DNA of 64,000 nt from assembly GCA_018398585.1 (NCBI GenBank), contig JAGTTD010000013.1:6978492-7042491 (forward strand), in the 5' to 3' direction. The notes under the pieces are model-generated. The model did not search any database and was not told where the DNA came from. It saw only the letters and a list, made by a program, of their open reading frames with translations. Origin of the DNA: Simmondsia chinensis (taxonomy: Eukaryota > Streptophyta > Magnoliopsida > Caryophyllales > Simmondsiaceae). Shown here piece after piece: positions 22,340 to 31,701 of the stretch. Position numbers and translations under genes: made by a program. Positions within the stretch are counted from its first letter, which is position 1; each line of letters begins with the position of its first letter.

Positions 22340-23210
22340 TTGAGTCATTTCCACTCTCCAATAGTTATTCTCATTCTGCCATTCCCCATATATATCAAAG
22401 GAAGGAATAGGAATGATTGAATCATTCCCACTCCTCAATAGTCATTCATATTCCATCATTCCACTCTTGCAAATTCGTTTCGCATACCAATCAACCCCTT
22501 AAATCAATATCTAGTATAATTTGTGCATATAACTAGAAAACATCTGACATATAAATTTATTACTTGAAAAAAAATCCCAAGTGATGTAAGTAATTGAAGC
22601 TATATCTGAGTTTTCTTTTGATCAAATGTAATGAAACCGGTCATTTATAGTTCAGTTATTCAAATTGCTCGGATTGCATTCCGATTAGATTATCAGATTT
22701 ATTAATTTATGAGTATTATTTGTGCCTAAATTTTTAACTTTTAGAAAATTTGGAAACAAGGATCTTTTGAACGCATATTCTAATTTTTCTATATTGAAAA
22801 AGTGCAACGACTTTCTACTCCTAAACATGTTTTCCAAATTTAAAAAAAAAAAAAAAAAAAATCTAAATGAAAAATAAAAATTGTTTCCCCATACGAATCA
22901 CAAATGGTGATTATATTTTCAAATAAATTTAAAATATAAGTCATTCGTCATTATTTAATTATTGAAAATTCATGATTATTTCTCATTATTTAAAATTCAA
23001 TTTATTCTCACTGTACTTATCAAGAAATATTTAATTATAATTTTGAACAACTAAGCGTGCATGATCTTGGCCAATAAATATTTTTTAAGAGTGTAGCTTG
23101 TTAGTAATATTAGTTTGTTATGTATTTGATTTTTGAAATTTGTACACTTAGCGAGTTTATCATAGTTAGATATAGTCAGTTTTATTTTCGGCCTTGAACT
23201 ATATTATTAG
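22340..23210. other. Gene-free stretch
   Basis: CATTCC and CCACTC words near 22340-22480 look like the right end of the MITE mentioned at 20820. From there to the LINE the sequence is AT-rich without recognisable features. Confidence 0.35.
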
Positions 23211-23219
23211 TCTAATATG

Positions 23220-26200
23220 ATACATATATCTAGGCCGTGTGCTAACCTCACTGAAGCTTTTTGTGTGCTTCGTCCTTTGGTGCCACTTGACTTTAATGTT
23301 TCTCTTGCTGCTCTAATTTCTTTGCTCGAAATCGAAGCCATGCTCTCTCAATGGGAAGTTTAAATGCTCCTAGTCCGGATGGCTTCTCTGGTATCTTTTA
23401 TAAAGAATTTTGGGACATTGTGTTTGAGGATGTTTGTGATTTGGTTTAAAAAAAATTTCTGTCCAATGTTCTCCCACACAACCTTAATCATACTAACCTG
23501 ATTCTTATCCTCAAAATCAGAAATTTGGAAAGTTGTACCCATTTTCGTGCCATTAGCCTCTATAACTTCTACTATAAAATCATTTCAAAAATTCTTGGTT
23601 CGCCTCAAACCTTTCTTACCCCCTATCATCTCCCCAGATCAAGTAGCCTTTGTTTAGAGGCGTAGAATCCAAGACAATATTATTATTGCTCACGAGGCCT
23701 TTCACGCATTAAGTAGGAAGAAGAAGGATAGAGTCTCAGTTTTGGCCCTTAAAATTGAACTATCTAAAGCCTATGACCAACTCAATTGGGAATGCCTTGA
23801 AAAAATTATGTGGGCTGTCCGTTTTTCCTTTGTGTATGTGTCTTGGGTTATGGAATGTGTTTGGTCTGTATCTATGAGCCCTGTTATCAATGGTGTCCTT
23901 TCGTCTCCTTTCTTCCCTAGTAGAAGTCCGAGACAAGGAGATCCCTTTCCTCTTACTCTTTATTTTGATCATGAAGGTTCTTTCTCGTTTGATTGATAAG
24001 GTGGTTTCGCTTGGGAATTGGAAGCCTTTTCGTATTTCAGATCATGCTTCAGTGTTGTCTAATCTCCCTTTGCCGACGATTGCATCCTTTCTTGCGAAGC
24101 AAATGTGGAGGTTATTCGTTCAATAAAGAGGGTGATTAACTTGTTTTGTGGGGCTACAAGTCAGAGCGTCAATTTCAATAAGTCTAGTGTTCTGATTTCT
24201 CATGTAATCCCCCAAGGGAACTTCAATCCTTGTGCATGGATGCACTTGATGTCAACTCTTTTCAATAATAGCGAAATTTTGGGCGTCCAATTATTATGGG
24301 GTAGAAACAAGAAAAAAGCTCTTGAGTTTCTTTTTGATAGAATGTGTGGTAAAGTCCTGTCTTGTAGATCTTCACTCCTATCTCATTTGGGCAGGGAAGT
24401 TCTTGTCAAAACGGTCCTTATCCCCCAATATATCTTCCATGTTTTAAAATTCCCACGAGTCCTAACTCCCTCAATTGCTAGGTTTCAGTGGAAGTCAAAT
24501 ATGGATGATGCCCATGGGATTCATCTAGGTCTGGCAACGGGACGGATAAAACCTGTTACCTGCGGGTACCCGGCCAGATTGGGACGGGTATGGCTGTAGG
24601 TGAGGCGGGTAGCTAGTATAGGTTGGACGTACCCTCCCCGCACCCACGGCGGGTACATGTATAGTATTGTACCCACCCCGCCCCGCTTCACACCCTCTCC
24701 GCCCTACCTTATACCCACTATATCTGCTTCATTGTATATTTAATTAACTTTTAAATTAAAAAAAATACAAATTTAAATTTAATTATTTAAAATATTTATT
24801 AATGCTATAAAAAATATAATCAAAATTTTTAAGAATAGTATTTAATAATTAATATGGGCAAGTGTAAATAATCGTTTTGTACTCATATTAGTGTGAGTAC
24901 ATGGTGCGTAATAAATATCCGTCGGATTCTTGCGGGTAACAAGGCGGGTCTAGGTATGGATTTGTACCGGCCGGAATGGGTATGGGTATCTACTTCGTAC
25001 CCATGGCGATGTGGCGGGTACGAGTATGGATTTGGGTGGCGGGTACGAGTATAGAGGAGGCACCCCCCACCCCGCCCCGCCCCATTGCCATTCCTAGATT
25101 CATCGGGTAGGTTGGAAAAAAATTAGCCCATACTAAAGGGCTTGGGGACATGGGCTTTAGAGACATGGAGGACATGAATCTTGCTATGCTTGTTAACCAA
25201 GCTTGGCATCGCCTTAATTATCCTAATGCCTTTTGGGCACGTTTTTCAAAGGGCTTGTATTTCCCAGATGGGGACTTCTTAGGCGCCAAAGTTGGGTCTA
25301 ACCCCTCTTGATGGTGGAGAAGTGTCTTAGAAGGAAGGGATTTTCTAAAACAGGGGGTTTATTGGAATGTTAACAATGGTGCAAGAATTCATACTTGGAA
25401 TGACAATTGGATCCCCAATGTGTGCTTTAAGCCCTCTCGTCCCCCCTTGGGTGAGCCCTGTGACCATGTTGCCAAACCTCATCTATGTCTTGGAATGTTA
25501 GTAAGATTAATAATTTTTTTTCCAGGTGTGGTGGTTCGTGCCATAGGGGGTATCCCGGTATCTGACCCTTCGATTGAGGATAAAATGGTTTGGAAATGGG
25601 ATGTGAGAGGTGTGTACAAAGTCAAGCAAGGTTATGCGGTTTGAATTTACAGTCAAGATCCCACTCTTTCCTTTGCCTCTGCTTGATCTAGCTCCCTGGA
25701 TGGAAAACATTTATACTGCATATGGAAGCTCCACCCCCCCCCACCCCCCCCAACGCCAGGGTGCGCACGTTTATATAGAGGGTGATGCTCGATGCTATCA
25801 CTTTGTATGTTAGTTAGCTCGAAGAAGTGTGAGAGTTTGTACGTTGTGCCCTTGGTGTATGGTCTCTGGGAAAACTTTTGACCATATTCTATTTCTTTGT
25901 CCTTTTGCTAGAGCGGTGTGGCTTGCGTCATTTATCAAATTTAAAGCCGATGCAATCAGGTTTCCGGATTCCCACGGTGGTGGGAATCTATCTCAAATTC
26001 GCTTCATGATGAGTCTCCTATCTGACTTTGATCAGTGTGGATCAAGTCTCCCCTTCCTCCCCCACTTACGGTTGTTGGCAGCCGCCACCCCCGCCCCCTA
26101 ATTTGCTTAAAATTAACACGGTTGGAACTTGGTCCAATGCTCAATGTCCTGCGTCCCAGGCATTTGTGGTGAGGGATTCCCTGGCGTCGATAGTTGAGGA

Positions 26201-26613
26201 TTGGTTGCAGTTCTGATTTAATTGCTTCTCCTTTAGTTGCTGAACGCCGTGCGATTCGGATGGCTTATCATTACACTTTGAAGAAAGCTTTTCGCTCAGT
26301 TTTTGTTGAATCCGATTGCCTTGTTGCCATTCAGGCCCTCTAGCATTGTTCCCACCCGCCATGGAAGATAGCTGCTTTCGCTCATGAAATTACTTTACTT
26401 TGTAACTGTTTTTCTGTTATTTCCTTTACTTGGACTTGTAGAGCAACAAGTTTTGTTGCCCATGAGGCTGTTGGCTTGCACGGTTTAGGTGTTTGTATGC
26501 GGGATTGGGTGTCTTCTCCCCCTCTTGCAATTTTGTCTGCTATTTCTGCTTATCATAATGAATGATTCTGTCTCTGAACCCTTTTGACAAAAAAAAAAAA
26601 AAAAAAAAAAAAA
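23220..26613 (+). pseudogene. L1-type LINE ORF2 relic (RT, zf-RVT, RNase H) with poly-A tail
   Basis: Plus-strand pieces follow plant L1 ORF2 order. RT begins with MGSLNAPSPDGFSG (near 23350), then FRAISLYNFYYKIISKIL and QGDPFPLTLYF. Next come LGVQLLWGRNKKKALEFLFDR and REVLVKTVLIPQYIFHVLKFP (24240-24470). After an inserted MITE the frame resumes with MGFRDMEDMNLAMLVNQAWH (25160), a zf-RVT segment (LCPWCMVSGKTFDHILFLCP, near 25850) and an RNase H segment (LLKINTVGTWSNAQ to VESDC-like, 26100-26340). A 25-A tail closes it at 26589-26613. Many stops and frameshifts. The endonuclease was not found, so the 5' end is truncated; no target duplication was settled. Confidence 0.85.
24526..25096. mobile_element. 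hAT-like MITE with perfect 8-bp target duplication
   Basis: GATTCATC occurs at 24518-24525 and 25097-25104. The element starts TAGGTCTGGCAACGGG and ends CCCCATTGCCATTCCTA, imperfect inverted ends. Both outer thirds are crowded with GGCGGGTAC/GTACCCGC words and are GC-rich, while the core is AT-rich. It splits the L1 coding sequence between HGIH and RVGW. An 8-bp duplication and TAGG-type end are typical of hAT. Confidence 0.85.
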
Positions 26614-26649
26614 CCTAAATCTAGTACAGTTTTCTACTTTTTGTTAACA

Positions 26650-26870
26650 TGTTTGGTCTTAGTAGGATTGATGGTTTGGTAAAGCAAAGTTTAACTCACA
26701 AAATAGAACAACTTTTGCAATGGGCCTAACAAACTTATCAATAGTAAACAGTTGTATTTTCTTATATGAAATTAGAATATAGAATGATAAAGATAGCCAT
26801 TTTCATCATTCAAAGTTCCATTGATTTAAGAAGTTAGACTTAGCTAATTTTATTTTCTGTGTTGCCAATG
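26650..26870. other. Spacer between LINE and palindromic units
   Basis: No feature recognised apart from AT-rich sequence. Confidence 0.3.
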
Positions 26871-26879
26871 TTTCAAATT

Positions 26880-27115
26880 TTAATTCGCTTGATGCATTCA
26901 AAGAGTTCAAGTCCTTGACTTCAATTCGACTTTGTCGTGACTTGTCTTCTGAATAGTCTCTTTATTACGGTTATGCCACTTTAATCTTCCCTCAAGATGC
27001 AACCCGTGCTATTGAGTTGAAGAATTATAGTGGGAAGACAATAGGGGTGATGTGGTCATATTTTGGCACAAATAGGATGTCATCAATCAGGCATCATAAA
27101 TTCACATTAAGTATA
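26880..27115 (+). pseudogene. PABP RRM1-like captured fragment, copy 1
   Basis: The plus-strand translation shows LDAFKEFKSLTSIRLCRDLS, a stop, then SLYYGYATLIFPQDATRAIE and GKTIGVMWS. This follows the first RRM of plant poly(A)-binding proteins, where RNP1 is SLGYGYVNF-like and is followed by PQDATRAIE and GKTIRVMWS. RNP1 is changed and a stop interrupts it, so it is not functional. The match fades after FGTNRMSSI. It forms the left arm of a palindrome with copy 2. Confidence 0.8.
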
Positions 27116-27639
27116 CCAAGTTACAATAGAGGTTGACTTTCTTGCTAAGATCACAATGGAGAGTTTCTGTAAGAGTATAAAGAAAAACTCAAGCATGGGG
27201 AGGCTTCCCTTCAACTAGGATCGGTACAAGAATACAACTAGACCTTATATAGAAAGAATTAGAACATGACGAAAGTAAGAGTTGTATCATTAAGTCTTAA
27301 GTGATTAATAAAAGGGAGACTTTGCCTCTATTTATACATTCTCTAAGAGAAAAAAACTAAGCCGAGACCGCATCAACAATCCTAACTAACTCGATTCCAT
27401 CACATAACAACCCGTTAAAACCGTACGTAACAATCTATAACTCTTCTGAAGTATGATAACCGAAATTCCAGGTACAAGAAACTACTCGTGGGTTAAATTG
27501 TCTTCAAGGATTAAGCATTGTTGCTAGATATAGCTCATAAGTTGGAAGGAAGCCTCCCCATGCTTAAGTTTTCTTTATACTCTCACAACAGCTCTTCATC
27601 ACCATCTTAGCAAGAAAGCAAATCTTTGTTGCGGCTTGG

Positions 27640-27930
27640 TACACCAAAAGTGAATTTGCAAGATGCCCTATAGATGACGCCCTATTCGGGTTACAGTGTG
27701 ACCTCATTACCCTTATTGTCTTCCAAGTATGATTCTTTGCCTCAATAGCACGGGTTGTGTCTTGAGGGAGGCTGGAATTGGCGTAACCGTAATAAAGAGA
27801 CTGGCCAGAAGATGAGTCATGGGAAACTCAAGCCGAGGCCAAAGTCTTGAACTATGTACATGCATCAAATGAATGCCCGTCAGCGACGCTGACGCTACTA
27901 GAGCCACCAGTGCAACTGGAACAAATTTGG
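27640..27930 (-). pseudogene. PABP RRM1-like captured fragment, copy 2 (inverted)
   Basis: The minus strand gives GQSLYYGYANSSLPQDTTRA, then IEAKNH and KTIRVMRSH, again in the order of PABP RRM1. Upstream, VALVASASL and a decayed segment correspond to the PABP N-terminus. Stops and a frame break lie before the RNP1 part. It opposes copy 1 across an LTR-like loop. Confidence 0.8.
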
Positions 27931-28119
27931 AGTGGTTTTCCTATGTATGTGATGTACCTCATAAGTTGGTTAGCCTACTTGGGAAGCGCTACCAATTGTT
28001 ATGGGTTGATACATGATTGTAACCAATTAATTAGGATTGTTGATATTTTATTGGCTTCTATCCAAGGGAACGTATAGCAAAGCCTCCCTTGTATCAATCA
28101 TTCAATGAGTGCGACAAAG

Positions 28120-28131
28120 TGGTATCAAAGC
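28120..28131 (+). promoter_or_regulatory. tRNA-Met primer-site-like motif, unit A
   Basis: TGGTATCAAAGC differs from the usual TGGTATCAGAGC at one base and sits at the end of an LTR-like segment, as in a retroelement. The same 12-mer lies at 30064-30075 in unit B. Confidence 0.6.
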
Positions 28132-28539
28132 AACACCGTCCAGCACTACGATTGTGTTCATAATAGGGGCAAGAGGTCGTTGTTCCTAGACTGTGACTTT
28201 GCCAGCATCAGGAAGCTCATCCAGCATGCATGAGCAATTGAGTGCCTTGTAAGGCCTCGACCCTTAGTTTTGGGTTGAATGCAAGCAAACCAGAATAAGA
28301 ATGTGGTTGAGGGCCAACGGGTTCTCGTGATTGATTTCTTGAAATGTATTAAAAGACGCTTTAATGAAATTCACCAAAAACTTGATCAAATCAATCAAGT
28401 AAAAAAAAAAAATGTTGATTCTTCAACTGAATTGATGCAAAGATTAGTTGTTGAGGGATGGTAAAAATTTTCTACTGATCAACATGCATTGTTGAACACT
28501 CTCTACTAATCTTTCAATTTTGAATCGACCAATGAAAAC

Positions 28540-28830
28540 CACTCGAATTGGTGCAGAGGAATTGGCGGCTTGGGTGGCACCAACATCATTGTACTTGGGG
28601 GAATCGCACCCTCTCGAGACTGAAGGGCAATCGTTTGATGTGTTCACATAGTTCAAGTCTTCGGCTTCAGTTCGAGTTTGTTGTGACTTGTCCTCTAGAC
28701 AGTCTCTTTGTTATGGTTAAGCCAATTTAATCTTCACTCAAGACCCAACCCATGCTATTGAGACAAAGATCACAGTGGGAAGACACCCAAATAGGACTTC
28801 ATCAATGAGACATCATGCAAATTCACATCA
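28540..28830 (+). pseudogene. PABP RRM1-like captured fragment, copy 3
   Basis: The plus strand reads VAPTSLYLGESHPLETEGQS then FDVF, a stop, FKSSASVRVCCDLSSRQSLC and YG, and TQDPTHAIETK. This is PABP from near the N-terminus (LYVGDL-like) through RNP1, with the Gly of LYVGDL changed and later frame breaks. Confidence 0.8.
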
Positions 28831-29439
28831 GGTATACCAAGCAACAACATGGGTTAGACTTTTTTGATAAGATAGATGATGAAGAGTTTTTGTAAGAGTA
28901 CAAAGAAAATTCAAGCATGGGGAGGCTTCCATCAAATTAAGAACAAGAGCACAACTAGACCTTAATAACATTCTGGCAAGAATGCTTAATTCTTGAGGAC
29001 TAGAATAATGTCAACCCAGAGGAGACTGGGGGAAGAGAGAGGGGGAGAGAGAGATTGGGGGAATTAGGACATATGATGGAAGCAAGAGTTGTATTATCAA
29101 TTCTTAAGTGATTAATACAAGGGAGGCTTTGCCTCTATTTATACATTCTCTTGGAGTAAAAACTAAGCCAAAACCACATCAACAATCCTAACTAATTGGG
29201 TCTCATCATGTAACAACCCATTACAACTGTGCTAACAAATCGTAACTCTTCCCGAATATGATAACCGAAATTCCAGGGACAAGAAAACTAGTCCTGGGTC
29301 AAATTGTCTTCAAGGATCAAGCAAACTTGCCAGAAAGTTATGTGTCTAGATATGCTCTTATACCAATCCTAGTTGGAGGGAAGCCTCTCCATGCTCGAGT
29401 TTTCTTTGTACTCTCGTCACATCTTAGCAAGAAAGCAAA

Positions 29440-29790
29440 CCACTGCTGTGGCTTGGCATAACTGATGTCAATTTGCATGATGCCCCATTGACGATGCCCT
29501 ATCTGGCTCACAGTGTGACCTTATCACCCTTATTGTCTTCCCAATATAATTCTTCATCTCAATAGTACAGGTTGCATCTTGAGGGAAGATGAAATTGACA
29601 TAACCATAACAAAGAGACTGTCCAAAAGATGAGTCATGGCAAACTTAGGCCAAGGCCAAAAACTTGAACTTCATTAGTGCTTCAAACGATTGCTCGTTAG
29701 TCATGACAAGGTGCAGGTCCCTGCTGTATAGCAAAGTTGATGCTATTAGAGTTGTCGGTGCCATTGTCACAAATTCGGAGTGGTTTCCTT
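29440..29790 (-). pseudogene. PABP RRM1-like captured fragment, copy 4 (inverted, best preserved)
   Basis: On the minus strand the fragment starts at an ATG: MAPTTLIASTLLYSRDLHLV, TNEQSFEALMKFKFLALA, a stop, VCHDSSFGQSLCYGYVNFIF, PQDATCTIEMKNYIG and KTIRVIRSH. This spans the PABP N-terminus and most of RRM1, including an RNP1-like CYGYVNF. One in-frame stop and a few changes make it non-functional as a protein. Confidence 0.85.
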
Positions 29791-30189
29791 TGGTAGGTGA
29801 TGTACATAATAAGTCAATTAACCTACTTGAGGTGTGCTACAGGTTGTTATGGGTTGTTACATGATTGGAACCAATTAATTAGGATTATTGATGTGTTTTT
29901 GGCTTAGTTCTTCTATCCAAGGGAATGTATTAATAGAGGCAAAGCCTCTCCTATGTCAATCATTCAAGATTTGATAATACAACTTTTACTTCCCTCATCT
30001 CCTAGTACTCTCCCTCTCTCTCTCTTCCCCAATCTCCTCTCATACCACGAAAGTGTTACAAAGTGGTATCAAAGCAGCATCATCCAACGTTGCTATTGTT
30101 CATAACCGGGGCAAGAGGACGTTGCTCTTAGACTGTGACCTTGTCGACATTGGGAAGCTCATACAATAGGCAGGAGCAATTGAGTGTCT

Positions 30190-30423
30190 CGTAAAGCGAA
30201 TTCCAATCTATCTTCTTGAGTATGAACACAAAGTGGACCAGAACAAGAAAGAACACTCGAGTATGGGGAGGCTTCCCTCTCGTCAGTATGGGGGAGGCTT
30301 CCTTTCTTGCTTAGGAAGATCATATGATTTCTCTCATAATTGGCCATGACATGATAGGGCTCGTTGATAGAATGGGCCTTTTCCCTCCATCTCATGTTCC
30401 CACTATTGAAGGTCTTCTATACT
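30190..30423. other. Continuation of unit-B leader
   Basis: GGGGAGGCTTCCCTCTCG and GGGGGAGGCTTCCTTTCT repeat the arm motif of the palindromic units. No gene recognised. Confidence 0.4.
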
Positions 30424-30770
30424 TAAGCAATCATCCCATCCTCCTGAATCGGCATTTCATCTTCTCAGCAGATATGAATCTGTCTGGCGCGATATAAATT
30501 CTTATCTATATCTTTTAGGTTCAAGAGATCTCGAAGTGACCATGATGCTAGTTTTTAGTAGGACTATGAAACTAGCAGCCAACTTAATTCAGTGAGAGAG
30601 TACGTTGCAAGCTAATATGATGCCTCGCATAAATGGCCAAATTGACAGCCTAGCCCTGTACCATAGCAAATCAATGGTCATGATCTTTCATTGTTGAGCA
30701 CGAGTTTTGAGGTCAATGGCTATGATTACAATAACAAGAGTACTCAAATCTGGCTAATGGGGTGAGTGTT
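30424..30770 (+). pseudogene. Inverted partial copy of the TRAF1-like last exon
   Basis: Plus-strand sequence follows the coding strand of the TRAF1-like gene's last exon. It matches through AATCATCCCA, CTCAGCAGATATGAA, AGTGACCATGATGCTAG, GGCCAAATTGACAGCCTAG and TATGATTACAATAACAAGAG. It corresponds to residues from about PSNHPSLLNRHL to YDYNTLGYSNLANG. Insertions (near 30490-30530), stops and substitutions disable it. It lies about 0.9 kb beyond the parent's stop codon and on the opposite strand. Confidence 0.88.
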
Positions 30771-30919
30771 TACATGATTTTCCAGGCGTCAAACTGGCGT
30801 CAGAGGCTAAAAATAGTTGTTGCCTCATTAATAGTGGCACCAACATTTTGACGAAGAAGGGAAGACTGAACCTAATCGCTATGCAACAATAAAAGGAATT
30901 ACTTTGTTCAATAAGAATC

Positions 30920-31340
30920 CCCAGATATTGGATATATGAAACTGAACTTTGACGGATCAAACAAGAATGAGAAAGCAGCGTTTGGATTCATAATTTGTGA
31001 ACATTTGGGTCAAAACACTAATATATGAATGTCTAGGACTTGCCAATGCTCTAGTTTTTGTAGTAGAAGCGGTGGCAGCTAAAGATGACAGTCCAAAATA
31101 ACTGATTTGGGTTATCGTCAAGTGTACATCAAAGGTGATAATCTAATTGTCATCAAGATGATTCAAGAGTTCAAGCCCCCGTAGCAGATTAGGACCATCA
31201 TTAATGGTATTTGGAAGATGCTAGTTGATGCCTTGGTGGACATGAACCGACATTGAAGAAACGTCAGTGAACATTACACATGGGGAAAGAGGTCCGCAAA
31301 ATGACAACCACAAAGCAATAGCAAAAGACGACCCTCACCT
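30920..31340 (+). pseudogene. LINE RNase H fragment
   Basis: LNFDGSNKNEKAAFGFIICE opens an RVT_3-type RNase H. GYRQVYIKGDNLIVIKMIQE and QIRTIINGIWKMLVDA follow, in the order seen in plant L1 ORF2 C-termini. Stops and frameshifts occur throughout. Confidence 0.75.
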
Positions 31341-31369
31341 TTAGCCAAAAACTAAAGGGTGTTGCTGCC

Positions 31370-31701
31370 TAGGAAGAAAAAAATATTATTGTTAGAGTAA
31401 TAATATATGACTTGCAGTGAAGATCAACCACAAAATTTCGCAACTTTGCCCTGACATTAACAATTTTTCTCAGACAATAACTTTACCGAAACAAAAGCCC
31501 AGACATTAAACGAAAAGAAAGGGAAAACAGAGGCCAAAAAAAAAAAGGGGGCTTGGATCAACTAGAATCAAAAGCAAAGAAGCCAGCATTACTCTTTACA
31601 GACTGTTGTTCTCTCATTGGAAAAGAGTACATCCTTATTACAACGGCCTAGAGGCCTGCTTAAATTAGCAGGTAAAGCTAACGGCCGCCGTTTTTACCCT
31701 C
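31370..31701 (-). other. Probable 3' UTR of the TRAF1-like gene
   Basis: The DNA after the TGA at 31704-31702 carries an AATAAG-like signal on the minus strand near 31637. No other gene is present. The UTR end is not fixed. Confidence 0.5.

Larger units (their letters stand above)
26880..28280. repeat. Palindromic unit A with two opposed PABP fragments and LTR-like sequence
   Basis: Left arm 26880-27240 (+) and right arm 27550-27930 (-) are imperfect inverted copies. Each has a PABP-like part followed inward by AAGCATGGGGAGGCTTCC. Between them lies an LTR-like segment read on the minus strand (TGTATAAATAGAGGC near 27326-27340). After the right arm an LTR-like segment on the plus strand (ACCAATTAATTAGGATTGTT, 28000-28119) leads into TGGTATCAAAGC. 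Unit B at 28540-30190 repeats this layout about 1.8 kb further on. Confidence 0.75.
28540..30190. repeat. Palindromic unit B, tandem copy of unit A
   Basis: Arms 28540-29005 (+) and 29283-29790 (-) mirror each other through the PABP-like part, AAGCATGGGGAGGCTTCC and TTCTGGCAAGAATGCTTAA. The loop 29006-29282 is LTR-like on the minus strand, with AATGTATAAATAGAGGC and a GAGAGAGGGGGAGAG purine block. A plus-strand LTR-like segment (29845-30060) and TGGTATCAAAGC follow. A motif TGGTATAAGAGC lies on the minus strand at 29354-29365. Differences from unit A are many, so the duplication is not new. Confidence 0.75.

Noticed and set aside
27300..30075. Ordinary pair of intact LTR retrotransposons
   Set aside because: LTR-like segments alternate in direction and no gag or pol lies between them, so a simple LTR-internal-LTR reading does not fit.
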